From: Anisakis pegreffii
Lineage: Eukaryota; Nematoda; Chromadorea; Rhabditida; Anisakidae
Length of the DNA stretch: 64,000 nt
Direction: 5' to 3'
Assembly: GCA_035041965.1 (NCBI GenBank)
Contig: JAPYMA010000736.1
Coordinates: 62,001 to 126,000, forward strand
Made by a program: the position numbers and the translations under genes
In this document: positions 1 through 12,579 of the stretch, piece by piece
How positions within the stretch are numbered: the first letter of the stretch is position 1
How the letters are laid out: each line of letters begins with the position of its first letter
Notes under the pieces: model-generated
Seen by the model: the letters and a program-made list of their open reading frames with translations, nothing else
Told to the model about the DNA's origin: nothing
Database searches by the model: none

Positions 1-2946
1 GGCATGCATTGAACTCGTGAAAACGTTGAATATCTCTTGAATATCTCAATGAAATTATGGATATACTCAAAATCCAGCTAAATTTGCAAAATAACAAACT
101 GATAATGAATTGAAATCAGCAAACTGATCTGATCAGCGTGAACTAGACCCACTAACTGCAATCTAGTCATCGATTCAGAAAAATATCTCACCGTTGCCTC
201 CTCGAATAATATCTGAAACGAGAGATTTTTTGATGAGGAAGCAGTCGTTTTGAAACGGGATTTTTCCAAAACTCTAAAGAACCAACCGTTCTATCGGGTT
301 CTGTCTGCTAGTTTTCAGGTGGAAACGGTCCTGTAACCGTACTCTTGAGATATCTTCAAAACATTATCAAATGAAGAAGACTAAAGAGGGAGCAGTTGGG
401 TGAATGAAATAACAAACGATGAAATAACAAACGTTAGCCATATTATTGCTATTTTGACTTGGCCAATTGCTCAGAATAAAATTTCCTACCTGTCAATATC
501 GAGCCACCAGCAAGAAGCGACAATCAAGAGTCCCGTCACATCAATTCAGTTCTATCTAATTCTGAGTTGTGAGTTTTTTGTGCCAGCACGCTGAATTTTT
601 CTCATGCAATATGAGCTGAGCTCAATATTGCCTCAATTCAGCTGATGTTTGTTATGAAATGAAACAAATACGAATGCTTTCGATAGCTTTCATTAAATCG
701 TTCAATAGCACCGAATTCAATTAGGCACTCGTCATAAATTGCTCCTAGTCTCCTGCTGGCCTCTTATTGTATGAGGCAGAGGCAATGCACTCAAACACTG
801 AAATTAATACGATGCAACAACGGAAAATAACAACGACAAACGAATGACGATATAAAAAAGTTGGACAACGCTTGTGGGCACTTTCAATAACTCAAATAGA
901 ACAAAATGAATCGAAAGCAAACATTCAATTCATCACACTTAGAAATGGCTGACAACACAGCAAACCATCTGAAACGACCGAAAAAAATTGCGAGAAAAAT
1001 GACTAGAAAAAACAATTATCGCATCCTTCCACATCCAAGTAACCATTTATCTTCTCGGCTCTACAACGGACCAAGAACAATTTTCCATGACTTGCAAATT
1101 GAGATATGCCATTTGAGAGTTGAGACGGGAAATCCACTGCTACTCACGAATTACGAATCCAATAGGGCCCGATAGAATGTTTTTATCAACAGTTAAAGAT
1201 TGAATCGCTCTTGAAAATGTATTCCTGGCTCGTATCATAAAATCTCTCGCCCTATTTTCAGTTAAAACTTGAAGCCAACATGAGTAAAATTTCAAATATT
1301 AAAACTGGACGACATTCACTAAACCAATATGGAGGAACAACCACTGTGTAAGAACAACCACTGAATCAATGCGCCAGCAGGATTTATCTTGCCTAAAGAG
1401 CTCTCTCAGCAAGTGATGACTAGCGAAATTCCACCGGGAATAGTTTGATCCTTTAATCTGCTGATCGTTTAGTTAAGTGTAGATCAGAGAGCAGAGGTCA
1501 ACTCGATTACGAGTTGCCAGACCAATGACAGAACATTTTTAAATGGTCGATAGGACATAGAAAATACTTATTATTGGCAATTCAACTACTCAATTAAAAG
1601 AGATCAAACAGATCAAGTGTGACACTCGGTCAATCGAGCGGCTCTAAAGGATAGCCGAGCCAAATGTCTCATTTGAACCATTATGCTGACCAATCGACGA
1701 CCTTTGCTTGATGATGAATTGGTTAACTCGTGCAAATTTGCTATGAAAATGATAGACTACAGATGCAAAATAATAAGATGGATTGCAATTTCATTGTAAA
1801 AATTTTATTCATCAATACTTCAACAAACAGTAAAATATGCAATACTCATAGAAAGCAATTTAAAAATTTGACAATGCCCATGAAAACAGCTTCAGATCAC
1901 AATTTTAGCAAAATTATCAAAGCTGTATATGATCACTTGAGTTCGAGCGAATCAAGAAAGTGACAGCTATGATGCTTGGTGATCCAGAGAGGTATATGCT
2001 GATAATAAGTTAAAATTGCTGTTGAAATGGATGAACAATTCAAAGCATAAATCAAAAATGTGACAAAATATGAAATTACGAGGAAATATTTCAATCAGAT
2101 CAACAGATTGATCATCGATGTGATCAATCATCAACGACATTTCAAACAGAACAAAATTAGAAATCAAATGGACGAATTCAATTGTTCCATTTAATCACTG
2201 AATTCAGTTTATCTCTTCCATGATTTCATCAAAAGAACAACTCAAATCACGCAGATCAAATGGAATAAATCAGCTGAATTCAGTTTAAATGTTAGCTGAC
2301 GGCTCAATAAGTCATTTTCATATCGTGCACTGAACCGAACGCATCCACTGATCGCATTTCTTCGGGAATCCTCAAGCCGCCGTATCGTTCGACTGGGATT
2401 GTGGGCCACCTTCTGTCAGCGTTATTTCTCTTATCAAATGATTTGTCGGCAGCCTGAATGAATTATCTTTCGAAAATCCTTTCGATATACTCAGTTCAGA
2501 GCACTACATCAAGCGATCACAAGAGAAAATCGCTCGATTCAACTCATTTCTTTCCATTCCACTCGCTACGAAGGCATAAATCGGCAGTAGAATCGAGGAG
2601 ATAAGACAGCTTCGGCCCAGAAGACAGCTCAGAAGTAAGCTAAACAGTTGCGGGGAATTTGTTAATTGCTCTCTAACGATGAATCCTAGATGTGTCAATA
2701 CTGAGCAAACTGTTGATGATTCTAGGATGAGGGTGAATATTTTGGAAATTTAAAAAATATTTCTGGCCATAGCCGAGCAGCCGCTTCAGATCTAGGCTCC
2801 AAATTAAAACGGTGGGTAGTATTGGGCAAGATCTTCGTCTTGCTGATATTAAGTCGCAAAATTTTTTTTGCGAAAATTTTCGAAAATTCAAACTCTCATA
2901 ACTTGGCTGCGGCTAATCATATTGAGATCATTCCTTATATCATTAC
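1..2946. other. Gene-poor flank, no supported gene
   Basis: A+T-rich sequence with only short, overlapping open frames on both strands and no pair of splice sites joining two of them in phase. It contains several TGATCA palindromes. It lies downstream of the minus-strand BTB gene, so the 3' untranslated region of that gene should fall at its right end, but I see no clear polyadenylation signal there. Confidence 0.6.
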
Positions 2947-5900
2947 CTACCCGGCCAAATGTCCATCTTGCAACGCCCATCCAGAGCAATGTCTGTCCTC
3001 GATTTCCTCACGTATCTTCTCGGGCAACTCTTTGTATTCGGGTAACGTCATCAGTTTGGAAGCCCGAGACTTGAAACTGTAAAATATGATATTGCTATAA
3101 ACTAGATGTCTTTGGGCAGATTCACCGGGTACCTGGGAAAACAGCCGAAATAACGAACATAAGCTCGCTTTAGGCATCATTTCGATAGGAATCACTGAGA
3201 TTTATTTGCGTTCAAGATTCATTTGGACATCGGGAATACTCGAATGTGATCGCGGATACTTGATGAGCATCGTACCTCCCTTCGATTCGTAGAAGACAAG
3301 CACGGCGTAAATTTTTCAGATCATAACGATCGGCCAATTGCAGATGCTCTAACATTTGCTCGGCAGTTAGCGGTGGTTCCAAGCAAACCATCTGAAATCG
3401 CGTAAATCAAAAAATTAAGTGGAAGCCCGATCTGAATCCAGGTTATTCATCGAGTATTTTGATGAGTGATTTCTTTCCCAGCAAAATTGTGGTCCTCTCT
3501 CGAACGATGGTTCCTCGATCACTAGTGGATCACAATGTCTGAGATAAACACTGATTCAAATGATTCGTAAGTGATCATTTGTGATTGAAGCCGTCAAATA
3601 CGAAAAATCGCACATTTTGTCGGTAACAACAAGCTAAACTACCTCTCCAAGACTGAGGAGTAGCCGTTTCAGGTTGTGCTCTTCAGCGAACACCATCATC
3701 GGTCGGAAATAACGTCCCGGAATGATGGTTCGACTCGGATAGACATGCTTCAGTATCATATCAACAAGACCGGGCACGGTCACTCCGCTCTTCGCACATT
3801 CCGCTCGTATTTTTGGCGTTATTCTCGCGATCAATTCACCTAAGACATAGGATCAAGAGTGATCTCTCTATAGTTTCTTTGCATTCGTCAAATCTTTCTA
3901 ACAACGATATGAGAGCTTAAAAACGATTTCGGAGCTCAAAGAATCAGAGCGGATTGCCTCTAAACCTTGGAGTCTAAGGTGATCGAAGCTCCGTTTTATC
4001 AATCGCTGTGAGCAATCGGCGAAGCATTTATTTTATTAGAGTTATGATTATACATTGGATTGGTATTTGGCTACGACGATTAATTGCGCAAAGTATTCAC
4101 GGCAACTAATTAATTACTCGGTTGTGTTCGGTTGGCCTGCTCGCCTAGCAGCCAGCGGGGTTACGGCGTAAATTGAGGCTAAAACAATGCGCCGCACGGA
4201 AACATTGCGAGCATTGTGGCCAGCAACGTTACAAACGTTTGATAGCCTAAAGCTGCTTGCCAATCCAGGTAATCCAGGTATTATTATCAATATTATTACA
4301 GTATTTAATATGGAAGTGAAAGCAATAAATGAGATCAATATGATACCGTTTTGACCGACGTCGTATCCTGCTTGATTGTGAATACCGAAAATACCTTTGT
4401 TAACATGCCATATTTCATTTTCAGCCACAAATGGTGCTGTGAACGGGGGTTGTGGAATTGAGAAATTGAAGTTGTTCCACGTCGGTTGAAGTGGTGTGCC
4501 GTACGGCTGTGACTTTGCCTATCAATTGGAACACTCTACTTACTTCAAGCTCGTTACTTCAAGCTTCAAGCTTCAAGTTACTTCAGTTACTTCAGATCCT
4601 CATTGCAATTCTTAATTCCAGGCTTTAATGTCTTTTCCCGGAATTTCAAAGGCTTTAAATGTTTGACAACTAATTTGAATGAAAATTTTCAGCCACAGTG
4701 AGTTCCATATCACACAAGATCAACGTTTTTAACAGCACTGAATATGGATCAGTCGCTGCTCGTGCCTAGAAAATGATTCAGGAGTCATTGAAAATGAATG
4801 GTATCAAGCAGTCAGTTTTGGCCTAATTCAGAGACTGAAACATTTGTGATTCCTTTGCAGAATAGCTAGAGAATGCTGGAACAGCGTGAGTTTGAAGATG
4901 GTCATTATAACATCGCTATTATAATGTACAGATTGATCATTAGTGATAGAATGCATCGAAACGATTGCCGCACAGCTACATGAGATAAGTTCACAAAATT
5001 GGCTATATCTCCTCAAGAAAGCAAAATCGCCCAACAACATATATACTTTTCTGAATGTAGAGAATCTGAGGAATCTAACGGTGTCAGGATTGTGCCACGT
5101 TACTGGGCATACCTGAGGACACCGTGAGTTTGAAGTTGGTCATTATAATACTGCTATAATAATGTACAGATTGATCATTAGAATGCTAGAGAATGCCTAA
5201 TAAACATTCATCTGAAAGGACTGAAATTTGATCACGGTGTGATCAAATTGACGAACCTTCAGAATCGATGGACAAATGATATGGCGATAGATCTCTTTGC
5301 CGAGTGATTTTGGTTCAAAGCCATCTCTGATCAGCGTTACCCAAAGCCCTAAAAGCTCCCCATCGACAGATTAGAGCCAAGTTTTTGCATGGCGGAGCCT
5401 TCTAATGTATCGCAAATCATCTAAAAGGCTTCGCTGCTATAAGCCATAAGCTCAACGTGAAATGTCATACCCCAAATGCCCACAGTATGCGTTTCTTTGC
5501 AAAATAACTGCTTAAGAATCAATTGGTCTAAGCAGGGAATGAGGAGAGTGGATATTATCAAAAGCACTTATGCCTTAGGATCAATTCTCGGATGTAACTG
5601 AAACGAATCAAAGCGATGATCCGGTCGAATGAGAGCGTGACCGGTCAATCTGCCTAAAGACATTTAGCCTAGCGGACAGTTTGCCTAAAGACACATTGCC
5701 TAACGGGCAGTTTGCCTAACTTACGGTTTTTCAATGGATATTTCGCCTAATAGACAAACTGTTCCTCAGGCCGACTGTCCGTTAGGCAATGTGTCTTCAA
5801 GCAAACTGTCGTCAGGCTGAATGTCTTTAGCAGGCAGATTGACCGGGTACTGAATAAGAGACCTCGTTGTTCTGCATTATAGACGAGTTCACTGAGTGCT

Positions 5901-7608
5901 TGATCAAGTTCCAGTGACAAAGCCAACTCCATCTTCTTGATAAGTCCAAGCTGAAAATGGCTGCTCTCATTCGATGCTAATCGCCAAGTGATCATGATAT
6001 TGCCCTCAAAGTGATCACAGCGATCACAAATCAACAAGCTCTGTGGATCATCCTATCGTTCAGACTTAGCCGCTATGATAAGTCATTCAACCACACAATA
6101 TTTATCTTTAAAAGTCATGCTCAAAATCTTTGGGGTAAATGTTTTATATGGACACACAAGACATTGGATAAGAAATCAGCGGAAACCACTGACATCCAGC
6201 GCCCGGATATGCGCTGTCAGCTTGGACAATATGATATCGGCTCTGTAGGCGTTTGCAGCTCGTGCAATCCTCGGTAAATCCGTCTCGATAGGTCTCCTCG
6301 TTGCATAGATCTGATAGAGCAGCTCTCGGAAAGCCTCCATTTCAAAATCACCCATATCTATGATGGCTCCATCTGCTGCTTCGTAAAGCAATGAAGCTGA
6401 AATTACGAGACGCCTTCGAAGATGTACGAACTAGCATAAGTGACTAAATTTACTTTGTATTGAAATGCAACTCGATTCAGCTGTTATAAATGTTTGATAA
6501 TTCATGAAGATCATATCGAACAGACTGTTTCCAGGCTACCAAATTCCCTGATATCAAAACTAGGCTCAAATTCTCGTCAATCTCAGTGAATCGTTCCGTA
6601 TTCTAAGCTGAGGACAAGCAGGCTCTGAACTCACCCATATATCTGGAGTGCAATGCTAGCAAATTCTTATCTGCACAAAGTGTGGTGCCACCTTTGAATT
6701 GCAGCACCACATCGCCAGCATGGAAGTAGGGCAGCTGCTCATATAACTGAAAATTCAAATTCATTCGTCTGCGGCAAAAAAGGATCAGTTTAGCTCACCT
6801 ACAACAAGCTAAATGCAATCGGATATGATCACACAATAGATCATGTTATGCGTTTAGTCACCGAAAACACTGACCATGTTGGTGAATTTGAATTCGAGTT
6901 TGATGCGTTTCACGGCCGAATCCACCACTCGCAGCTTAATTGGTGGTAGCCACTTGCCAATCCGGAATAGACCTTTGTCAACCAGACGAATTGGGGTCTT
7001 GCGATCTGCTGCAAAGCAAAACGAACTTCTGCTGATGATTCCAAGCAACCGTTGGCAAGGTTAATCAGCAGTAGAGGTGATTGGCCGATATTCGACTGAC
7101 TGAATCGAACGGCTCTGTTCATGTGGATAACTAAATGGATAACGGATGCTTCAAGAAGGAAAAATGTTTCAGAAACAAAAAAATCTGGTTTCCTTTTATT
7201 GTAAAGTGTCGTTGAAGACTAACCAGTGCCCGTTTTAATTCTCAACTGTGTTGTATAAACCCATTCGGATGCCCAAATCTTCGCCTCACCATACACAACA
7301 ACCACCGTTCCACCCAACTGAAATAGCCGCAATCGGCTAGACTTGTGGTGATAACAGTCTGATTAGTGCTAAATCTCATTGTTCACGTATCGGAGCGAGT
7401 AGATGCAGCATGATTAAAGGTTTGATCCGCAAACCTCATCGGTTTGAGGATGGATGATCAGGTTGATCATATCGAAATCAAATTTGATCGCTCCAGCCGG
7501 CTCCTCCATCTGTTCGCCACGAATTCGTGCGTAATTATCAACGACCACTGAGAAGAGCAAATCGTGATTGGTTGTCACTGCCGTATAGCTGGTTTGACTT
7601 CGACTGGG
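2947..7608 (-). CDS. BTB-domain protein, at least ten exons, 5' end unresolved
   Basis: Exons in transcript order: 7608-7435, 7317-7224, 7130-7050, 7008-6875, 6746-6635, 6396-6194, 5950-5851, 3839-3643, 3391-3276, 3076-2947. All phases agree, giving 446 codons and a TAG stop. The BTB core spans about residues 173-255 of this model: DVVLQFKGG, then NLLALHSRYM, then FRELLYQIYATRRPI. A second BTB/BACK-like half follows, with MILKHVYPSRTIIPG, then MLEHLQLADRYDL and KLMTLPEYKELP. The first 160 residues are beta-like and not recognised; I looked for a MATH domain and could not support one. BTB proteins commonly dimerise and bind Cullin-3 as ubiquitin-ligase substrate adaptors, so that role is inferred from family only. 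No start codon could be fixed upstream of 7608, so a further 5' exon is likely. The 2-kb intron 3840-5850 holds two repeat elements, and a 41-bp intron lies at 7009-7049. Confidence 0.8.
4069..4280 (+). repeat. Interspersed repeat family A, copy 1 (near full length)
   Basis: About 212 bp inside the long intron of the BTB gene. It starts GGCTACGACGATTAATT, has a TTAATTAC core, a G+C-rich middle and an AACGTT-rich near-palindrome, and ends with tandem AATCCAGGT. The same order of blocks recurs in four other places in this window. The minus strand of this copy carries an open frame shared with copies 2 and 4. Confidence 0.85.
4884..4944 (+). repeat. Direct repeat pair in BTB-gene intron, first copy
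   Basis: About 60 bp beginning CGTGAGTTTGAAG and ending GATTGATCATTAG. It is nearly repeated at 5123-5181 in the same intron, with a few substitutions. It has no coding content. Confidence 0.8.
5123..5181 (+). repeat. Direct repeat pair in BTB-gene intron, second copy
   Basis: Second copy of the block at 4884-4944, about 240 bp away in the same orientation. It suggests a local duplication within the intron. Confidence 0.8.
5641..5846. mobile_element. Foldback element with long inverted arms
   Basis: Left arm about 5641-5727 and right arm about 5754-5846 are inverted copies of each other. Both read CCGGTCAATCTGCC, then AAAGACATT, then ACACATTGCCTAACGG from the outside in. The arms are built from repeated TTGCCTAA and GACA units, and there is a short loop but no coding capacity. 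This architecture fits a non-autonomous foldback or MITE-like transposon. Its right end sits four bases from the splice donor of BTB exon 5950-5851. I see no convincing target-site duplication. Confidence 0.75.
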
Positions 7609-8171
7609 CTGAAACTAACAAGCTAAGAGGGTCTGCAATGTTGACAGCTGAAAAACTTCATGATAATCGAGACTTGCCCGATTCTAAGAGGATGAATATA
7701 TTGTCGAGGACATCTATCTCTATGACAATGAGGCTACATTCAGTTCGATCCCACCTGAGAACCATGCCGACCATTATCAATAGGGTAATTTCTTCCAGTT
7801 TGAACTCTAATAGTATTCATCCTGAGAAATTAACTGATCTGAGATCTCAGAATATTCGAGCCTCGGTGAGATGATATCCTGAATTTACTAGCTGCCTTCT
7901 CTCGAGCTCTACCGGTGAAAGTCATTTGAAGACTGAGGCGAAAACGACACAAACCAACAAATTCATTATAGATGAAGTTGCCGTAGGGAATAGGGACGGC
8001 TCATCGAACGTACTCATTTTTGAATAAGGCCGAGCCGGGCCGGTACCGAGGCCACTTAACCGACTGAGCACCGTCCAGATCGATTGAAACAATGAGAAAG
8101 ACGTGTTATGGCGACGACAAAACTCATGATCTCTTCATGCAAAGATGATCTGAGCAAATTTGAATACCTGC

Positions 8172-8286
8172 AATTACCTGGATTACCTGGATTGGCAATC
8201 AGCAGGCTATCAAACGTTTCTAACGTTGCTGGCCACAATGCTCGCAATGTTTCCGTGCTGCACATTGTTTTAGTCTCAATTTAATC
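8172..8286 (-). repeat. Interspersed repeat family A, copy 2 (partial)
   Basis: Inverted relative to copy 1. It keeps the tandem ACCTGGATT end and the AACGTT-rich middle and lacks the TTAATTAC end. It lies just upstream of the BTB gene's first supported exon, so the 5' part of that gene is probably between 7608 and here. Confidence 0.8.
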
Positions 8287-11200
8287 CGATGCTTGAATAT
8301 TCTCACTCTCAGATCGGTTAATTTCTCAGGATCAATGCCATTAGAGCTCAAACTATGAGAGATCAAACCATTAGAGATTTCTAGCTAAAGGCAATTCAAC
8401 TGCTTGAATGGATATCGTCGAATTCTAAGTTAAGGAAGAGGATGAAAACTCTCAAATCCAATTCAATCCACTGATTACGTTGATTAATTTCCAGTCGTTT
8501 GCTCCAGTTACGAATGGTTGTGCTTGGCTGAACGCAATGCACAACACATCAATCTTGTTTCCTCATTATCCCACTTACTTTGATTCTTTTCATTGCTGGC
8601 TAAAAAGATGAAAGCTCTCAATGTTTTTGTCTTCGTAGAACCAGGAACAGGAGCAATGCGAAAAAACACCAAATTATTTGTTGATTTATCCGAAACGATA
8701 CGGAAAAATGGCAGACTTAACGATGATTTATGAAAGTGAGTTAGTTTAGTTTCTGTTTTGTGCGTCATAAAAAACAACTGACTTCACAACCATCACAAAA
8801 CAAACACACTCCTTACGTTGGCGTAGAAAAAACACGATGATTTGCAGCAGTAGTAAAAGATGGAACAAGGCTATTTTTTCAGTTTTTTTCTCATTTTCGG
8901 AAATGTTTTTCGCTCACAACTGTTCCATTTTTTTAGATCCGTGCTGAGTGCTTGAAGTTGTTAGTTGCATTTGGTCATTTGATCGTCTATTGATCATCTG
9001 AACCGAACCGATTGCTTACTAAACACCTGGAACTAAAAGCCAATGCGTTTGGTGACTTCCTGTTTGTTTGGATGCCTCAGAACCAACCAGACAGTGATTT
9101 GATTGATAATTTTGATAAGAGAATGATAAGAAACAGCCGTTTGATCAGCGAGATTCAACGAGATTGATTGATACGACTGAAATCACCGTATCAAAAGATT
9201 TGTGGAAAAATCACAGTTTATGCAATGCCTTTAGATCCGGCTTGTTCTCGAATATTTTTAATCGGATAGTATCGTTGTTTGGTTGATTTAGGCTCTAAAG
9301 CATAACAAATTTGCTGGGTTTTTAATATTTTGCCGTAATTCACAAACGTATTTGCCACCGCTAGTTTAGTGCAATCGACAAGAGATCATAGTTTTTCATG
9401 CACTGATCATTTAATATTCTCTGATTGATAAATGAAAATGAAAGTACAAAGCTGAAAATATCCGATAAAAATATCCGACCAAATTCTGTGAAATTCTTGA
9501 TATCAATGAGTGGCTATGTTCTACGTTCCGAGATTCATGCTAAAACTGATCATGATGAAGATCAATCATTCCACTGATCAGTCAGCGAGAGACGTGATCA
9601 TTCCAGTGAATATTCAACCGGAGACGTGCATTTTCGTGCAAAATCAGCTTGTAAATATCAGATATTGATGGCATTGACAGATATACAACCAAAAACCGTC
9701 GTCACATCTAAAAAATATCGCTGAAACAACGTCAGAACATCTCAGCATTTTTTCCGATATGTTTCATTGCTGTTTCATTTTGCTTTTTTATTCAAATGTC
9801 TTACGCGATCAGCGATTGATCATCGATTGATCATCGATTGATCAAAATGAAACAATCAACAAAATCCAGAAAACATGCTGATCTGCTTTCTGATCTCTAA
9901 TAATAAGAAAAATGTTACATGACAGGAATTTACTGCAGTGTTGCAGTAGCAACAGCAATAGAACCAATGAAGTGTTTTAATAGGTTAATAAGTGAAGTTT
10001 GAGGATCGTCATTGTTAATCCTATTCATTATCCATGCCGTTTGAGGTTTGATAGTAGTATAAAATGCGAGCAAAATAAATTCTATTAAATCTGATTCAGT
10101 GGATTTGCAGTGTAGTGAATATGCATTGAACAGAAGAGGTGTGAATTGTTATTATTATAGATGAGGTGTGGATTTGAGCAAAACAAGAGATAATTGCCTA
10201 AAATTGTTCTGCATGGCGAGTCATGAATACCCGAAAAATTTTGGTGGCTTTAGATGGTGGATTTGGCAGCTGAATGAAGGATTACAGATGAAACTTTCAG
10301 CGGATCAGGTGAAAATCCAAACCACGGAGTTTTGAAGATTTTCAGGATTAAAATCGTCCGAATTTTATGTCCCTCTCTTCATTTAGGCCCTCATTGCCTT
10401 CTCTGCATATCAAGTCAAGTGGCGATGAGAAATCGCTGCTGACATTTGAATTTGAATAATCGAACACTTTTGTGATCATTTGTGATCATTTGTGATCATT
10501 TTGTGATCATCTTGATGGAACCTTCTTGCCCTATTGCACACTTCGCATCGGATATTCAATTCTAGTGTGATCATGTATATCGGATATTCAATTCTGATTG
10601 CAGTTATTGCACTGAAATCGGTTGAATTCGTGAGTGCGAGTGCAAGTACGAGTGCAGATTGCTTTTTCATTTCATACGTGCATTATATGTCGGGAAAAAG
10701 AGAATGAAAAATCTATTGGTGTGATGAATTGATTATAAATTTCATATTTTCTGTGGAAGCCCGTCACGATACGCCGACCGCACCAAATGGAATATTTTCA
10801 ATAGCACTGCAAAAAACAAACCAAAAACTAAACATTTGTGAATGCATTTCAGACTGCAATGACTCATCGCTCGTCGATCTCGCATCCTCGTCGTCGCCAT
10901 TCACCAACCAACTAAAGTCGAGTGTTATTTTTGTGTTCGTTCAACTGGTTTTTAGTACGTTTACACTAACAACGTGCTTTTACTGAACTACAATCACGGA
11001 ACAGCTTAAGCCCCAACCAAAAAAATCATTCGACAGAGCCCACCTGTCGTCGAAATTTCATTGAATTCCTCACAAAGCGTGATCAGCGTGTGACTCAACA
11101 AGACAATACTGATCATTTACAAGAGAACAACAATTAATCATTGAAATTATAGAAATTTTAGACAGCATTTGAATTGAAATTCCAAACAGCATTCAAAGCA

Positions 11201-11728
11201 GCTTGGTGTTTTGTGTTGCTGATAAAATGATAATTGAAATTGCTTGAGCGTTTGTTGCGATTCTTTGAGGAATTCACCAGGAGCCGACGATTCAATTCTC
11301 AGCGAATCACCCGCTGAATGTGATGATTGAATAGAGCTGAAAGGAAACCAAACAAAGCGAACGAAATCGTTTTTTGCATTGAATGTGATCGTCGTCGTCG
11401 TCGTCGTGTATTTTTGCCCTTTATTTCAATTGGTATTTGCTCTTTACAAGAGTTATTCATAGAAATTCTTAGTTGGAATGTGGCAGAAGCGTGATAAATT
11501 TACAAACGATACAAAGAATGCTTGAAATGGCATTCGACAACAAGCAGCTTTTCGATTTTACCTCTAAAATCAGATCACACCAACGATTGATCACTTTCTC
11601 GAATCAGTGATTGATCACTCTTGATCAAAACTTTGCAAGCCGTCTCAGTTGCAGTCCATAATCTTAGGTGTTAGAAACCGATTAAGGCCGTCCTTGGCAT
11701 CATTGAAATCCTATGGTGTAGAGTTATT
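8287..11728. other. Gene-poor region rich in TGATCA
   Basis: No spliceable open frames found. I count 13 TGATCA palindromes between 9121 and 10580, including a tandem GATTGATCATC block at 9812-9844 and the tandem array at 10470-10508. A short GTC run lies near 11391-11407. Confidence 0.55.
10470..10508. repeat. Tandem TTGTGATCAT array
   Basis: Four head-to-tail copies of a 10-11 bp unit centred on TGATCA. This is the densest example of the TGATCA excess seen through the window. Confidence 0.9.
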
Positions 11729-11877
11729 TAACTGATTACTACTCGGTTGCTTGCCCAGCTAGCGAAATGGCATCAATTGGAGCTGAAACAATTCGAAGGG
11801 AACACTAGGTGACTAAAACGTTAAGAACGTTTATAGCCTAGTTAATCCGAATATCCAGTGCAGATTGGCTTAACCAA
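11729..11877 (+). repeat. Interspersed repeat family A, copy 3 (diverged)
   Basis: Same block order as copy 1 (ATTACTACTCGGTTG, GCTGAAACAATT, AACGTTTATAGCCT, AATCC), but with many substitutions and small gaps. It is the oldest-looking member of the family here. Confidence 0.6.
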
Positions 11878-12502
11878 ATCGCCATTCAATCATACGGATT
11901 GATCCACTCATTAGAGCACCTTGTTAACGTTTTCTTTGCTGCTCATGAACGCTGCTTCACCTCATGAACTGATTTTTTTGAATCGATAGCAAATCAAAAC
12001 AGCAACTTTAAAATTTCACTGGTTGTGAAGAAGAAATGAATTTATACGATGGAAAGGGAATGAATTGGAATGAAGTTACACGAAAATGCCGTGTTAATGC
12101 CGTTCAGTCATAATTCAAAATCAATACGATCGCTGATTGGAGATTTATCAATGCGTTCACGTTCCAATTCTGCATTCAGATCAAACACACGTTCCACTGC
12201 TCATCTCTCCGTTGAATTCCATTCGAAATTCCATTCAAACCAAAATATGAATTTATCATCTGAAATATTTGTGAGCATATGCTGCCATATTAATTTATTG
12301 TTGTTGAAACGGCTTGCTATCGTGCTGAATTTGCTCGATCGAGTTTTAAATTACTGCAGTAGCACCACAAAAACATCAGAAATCATAACACTCTAACAGA
12401 TTGCCCAAATCACTTCAAACCCGCATCAATCATAACAGCAGTAATAACGACCGTAGTAATAATTTATAATGATAAAAATAATACCTTCAATTGATAAATA
12501 AC

Positions 12503-12544
12503 AATAATAATAATAGTAATAATAATAGTAATAGTAATAATAGC

Positions 12545-12578
<34 letters not shown>

Positions 12579-12579
12579 G
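12503..12579. repeat. AAT microsatellite
   Basis: Imperfect run of AAT/TAG triplets in a gene-poor stretch. Confidence 0.95.

Noticed and set aside
4114..4428. 104-residue minus-strand open frame
   Set aside because: Lies inside an intron of the BTB gene and is largely repeat family A sequence. Treated as part of the repeat, not as a host gene.
7435..7608. MATH domain at the start of the BTB protein
   Set aside because: Expected from the nematode MATH-BTB family, but the pattern of tryptophans and strands does not convince me, so no domain is named.
12070..12396. 108-residue plus-strand open frame
   Set aside because: A+T-rich, no recognisable domain, no splice sites, composition like the surrounding non-coding DNA.
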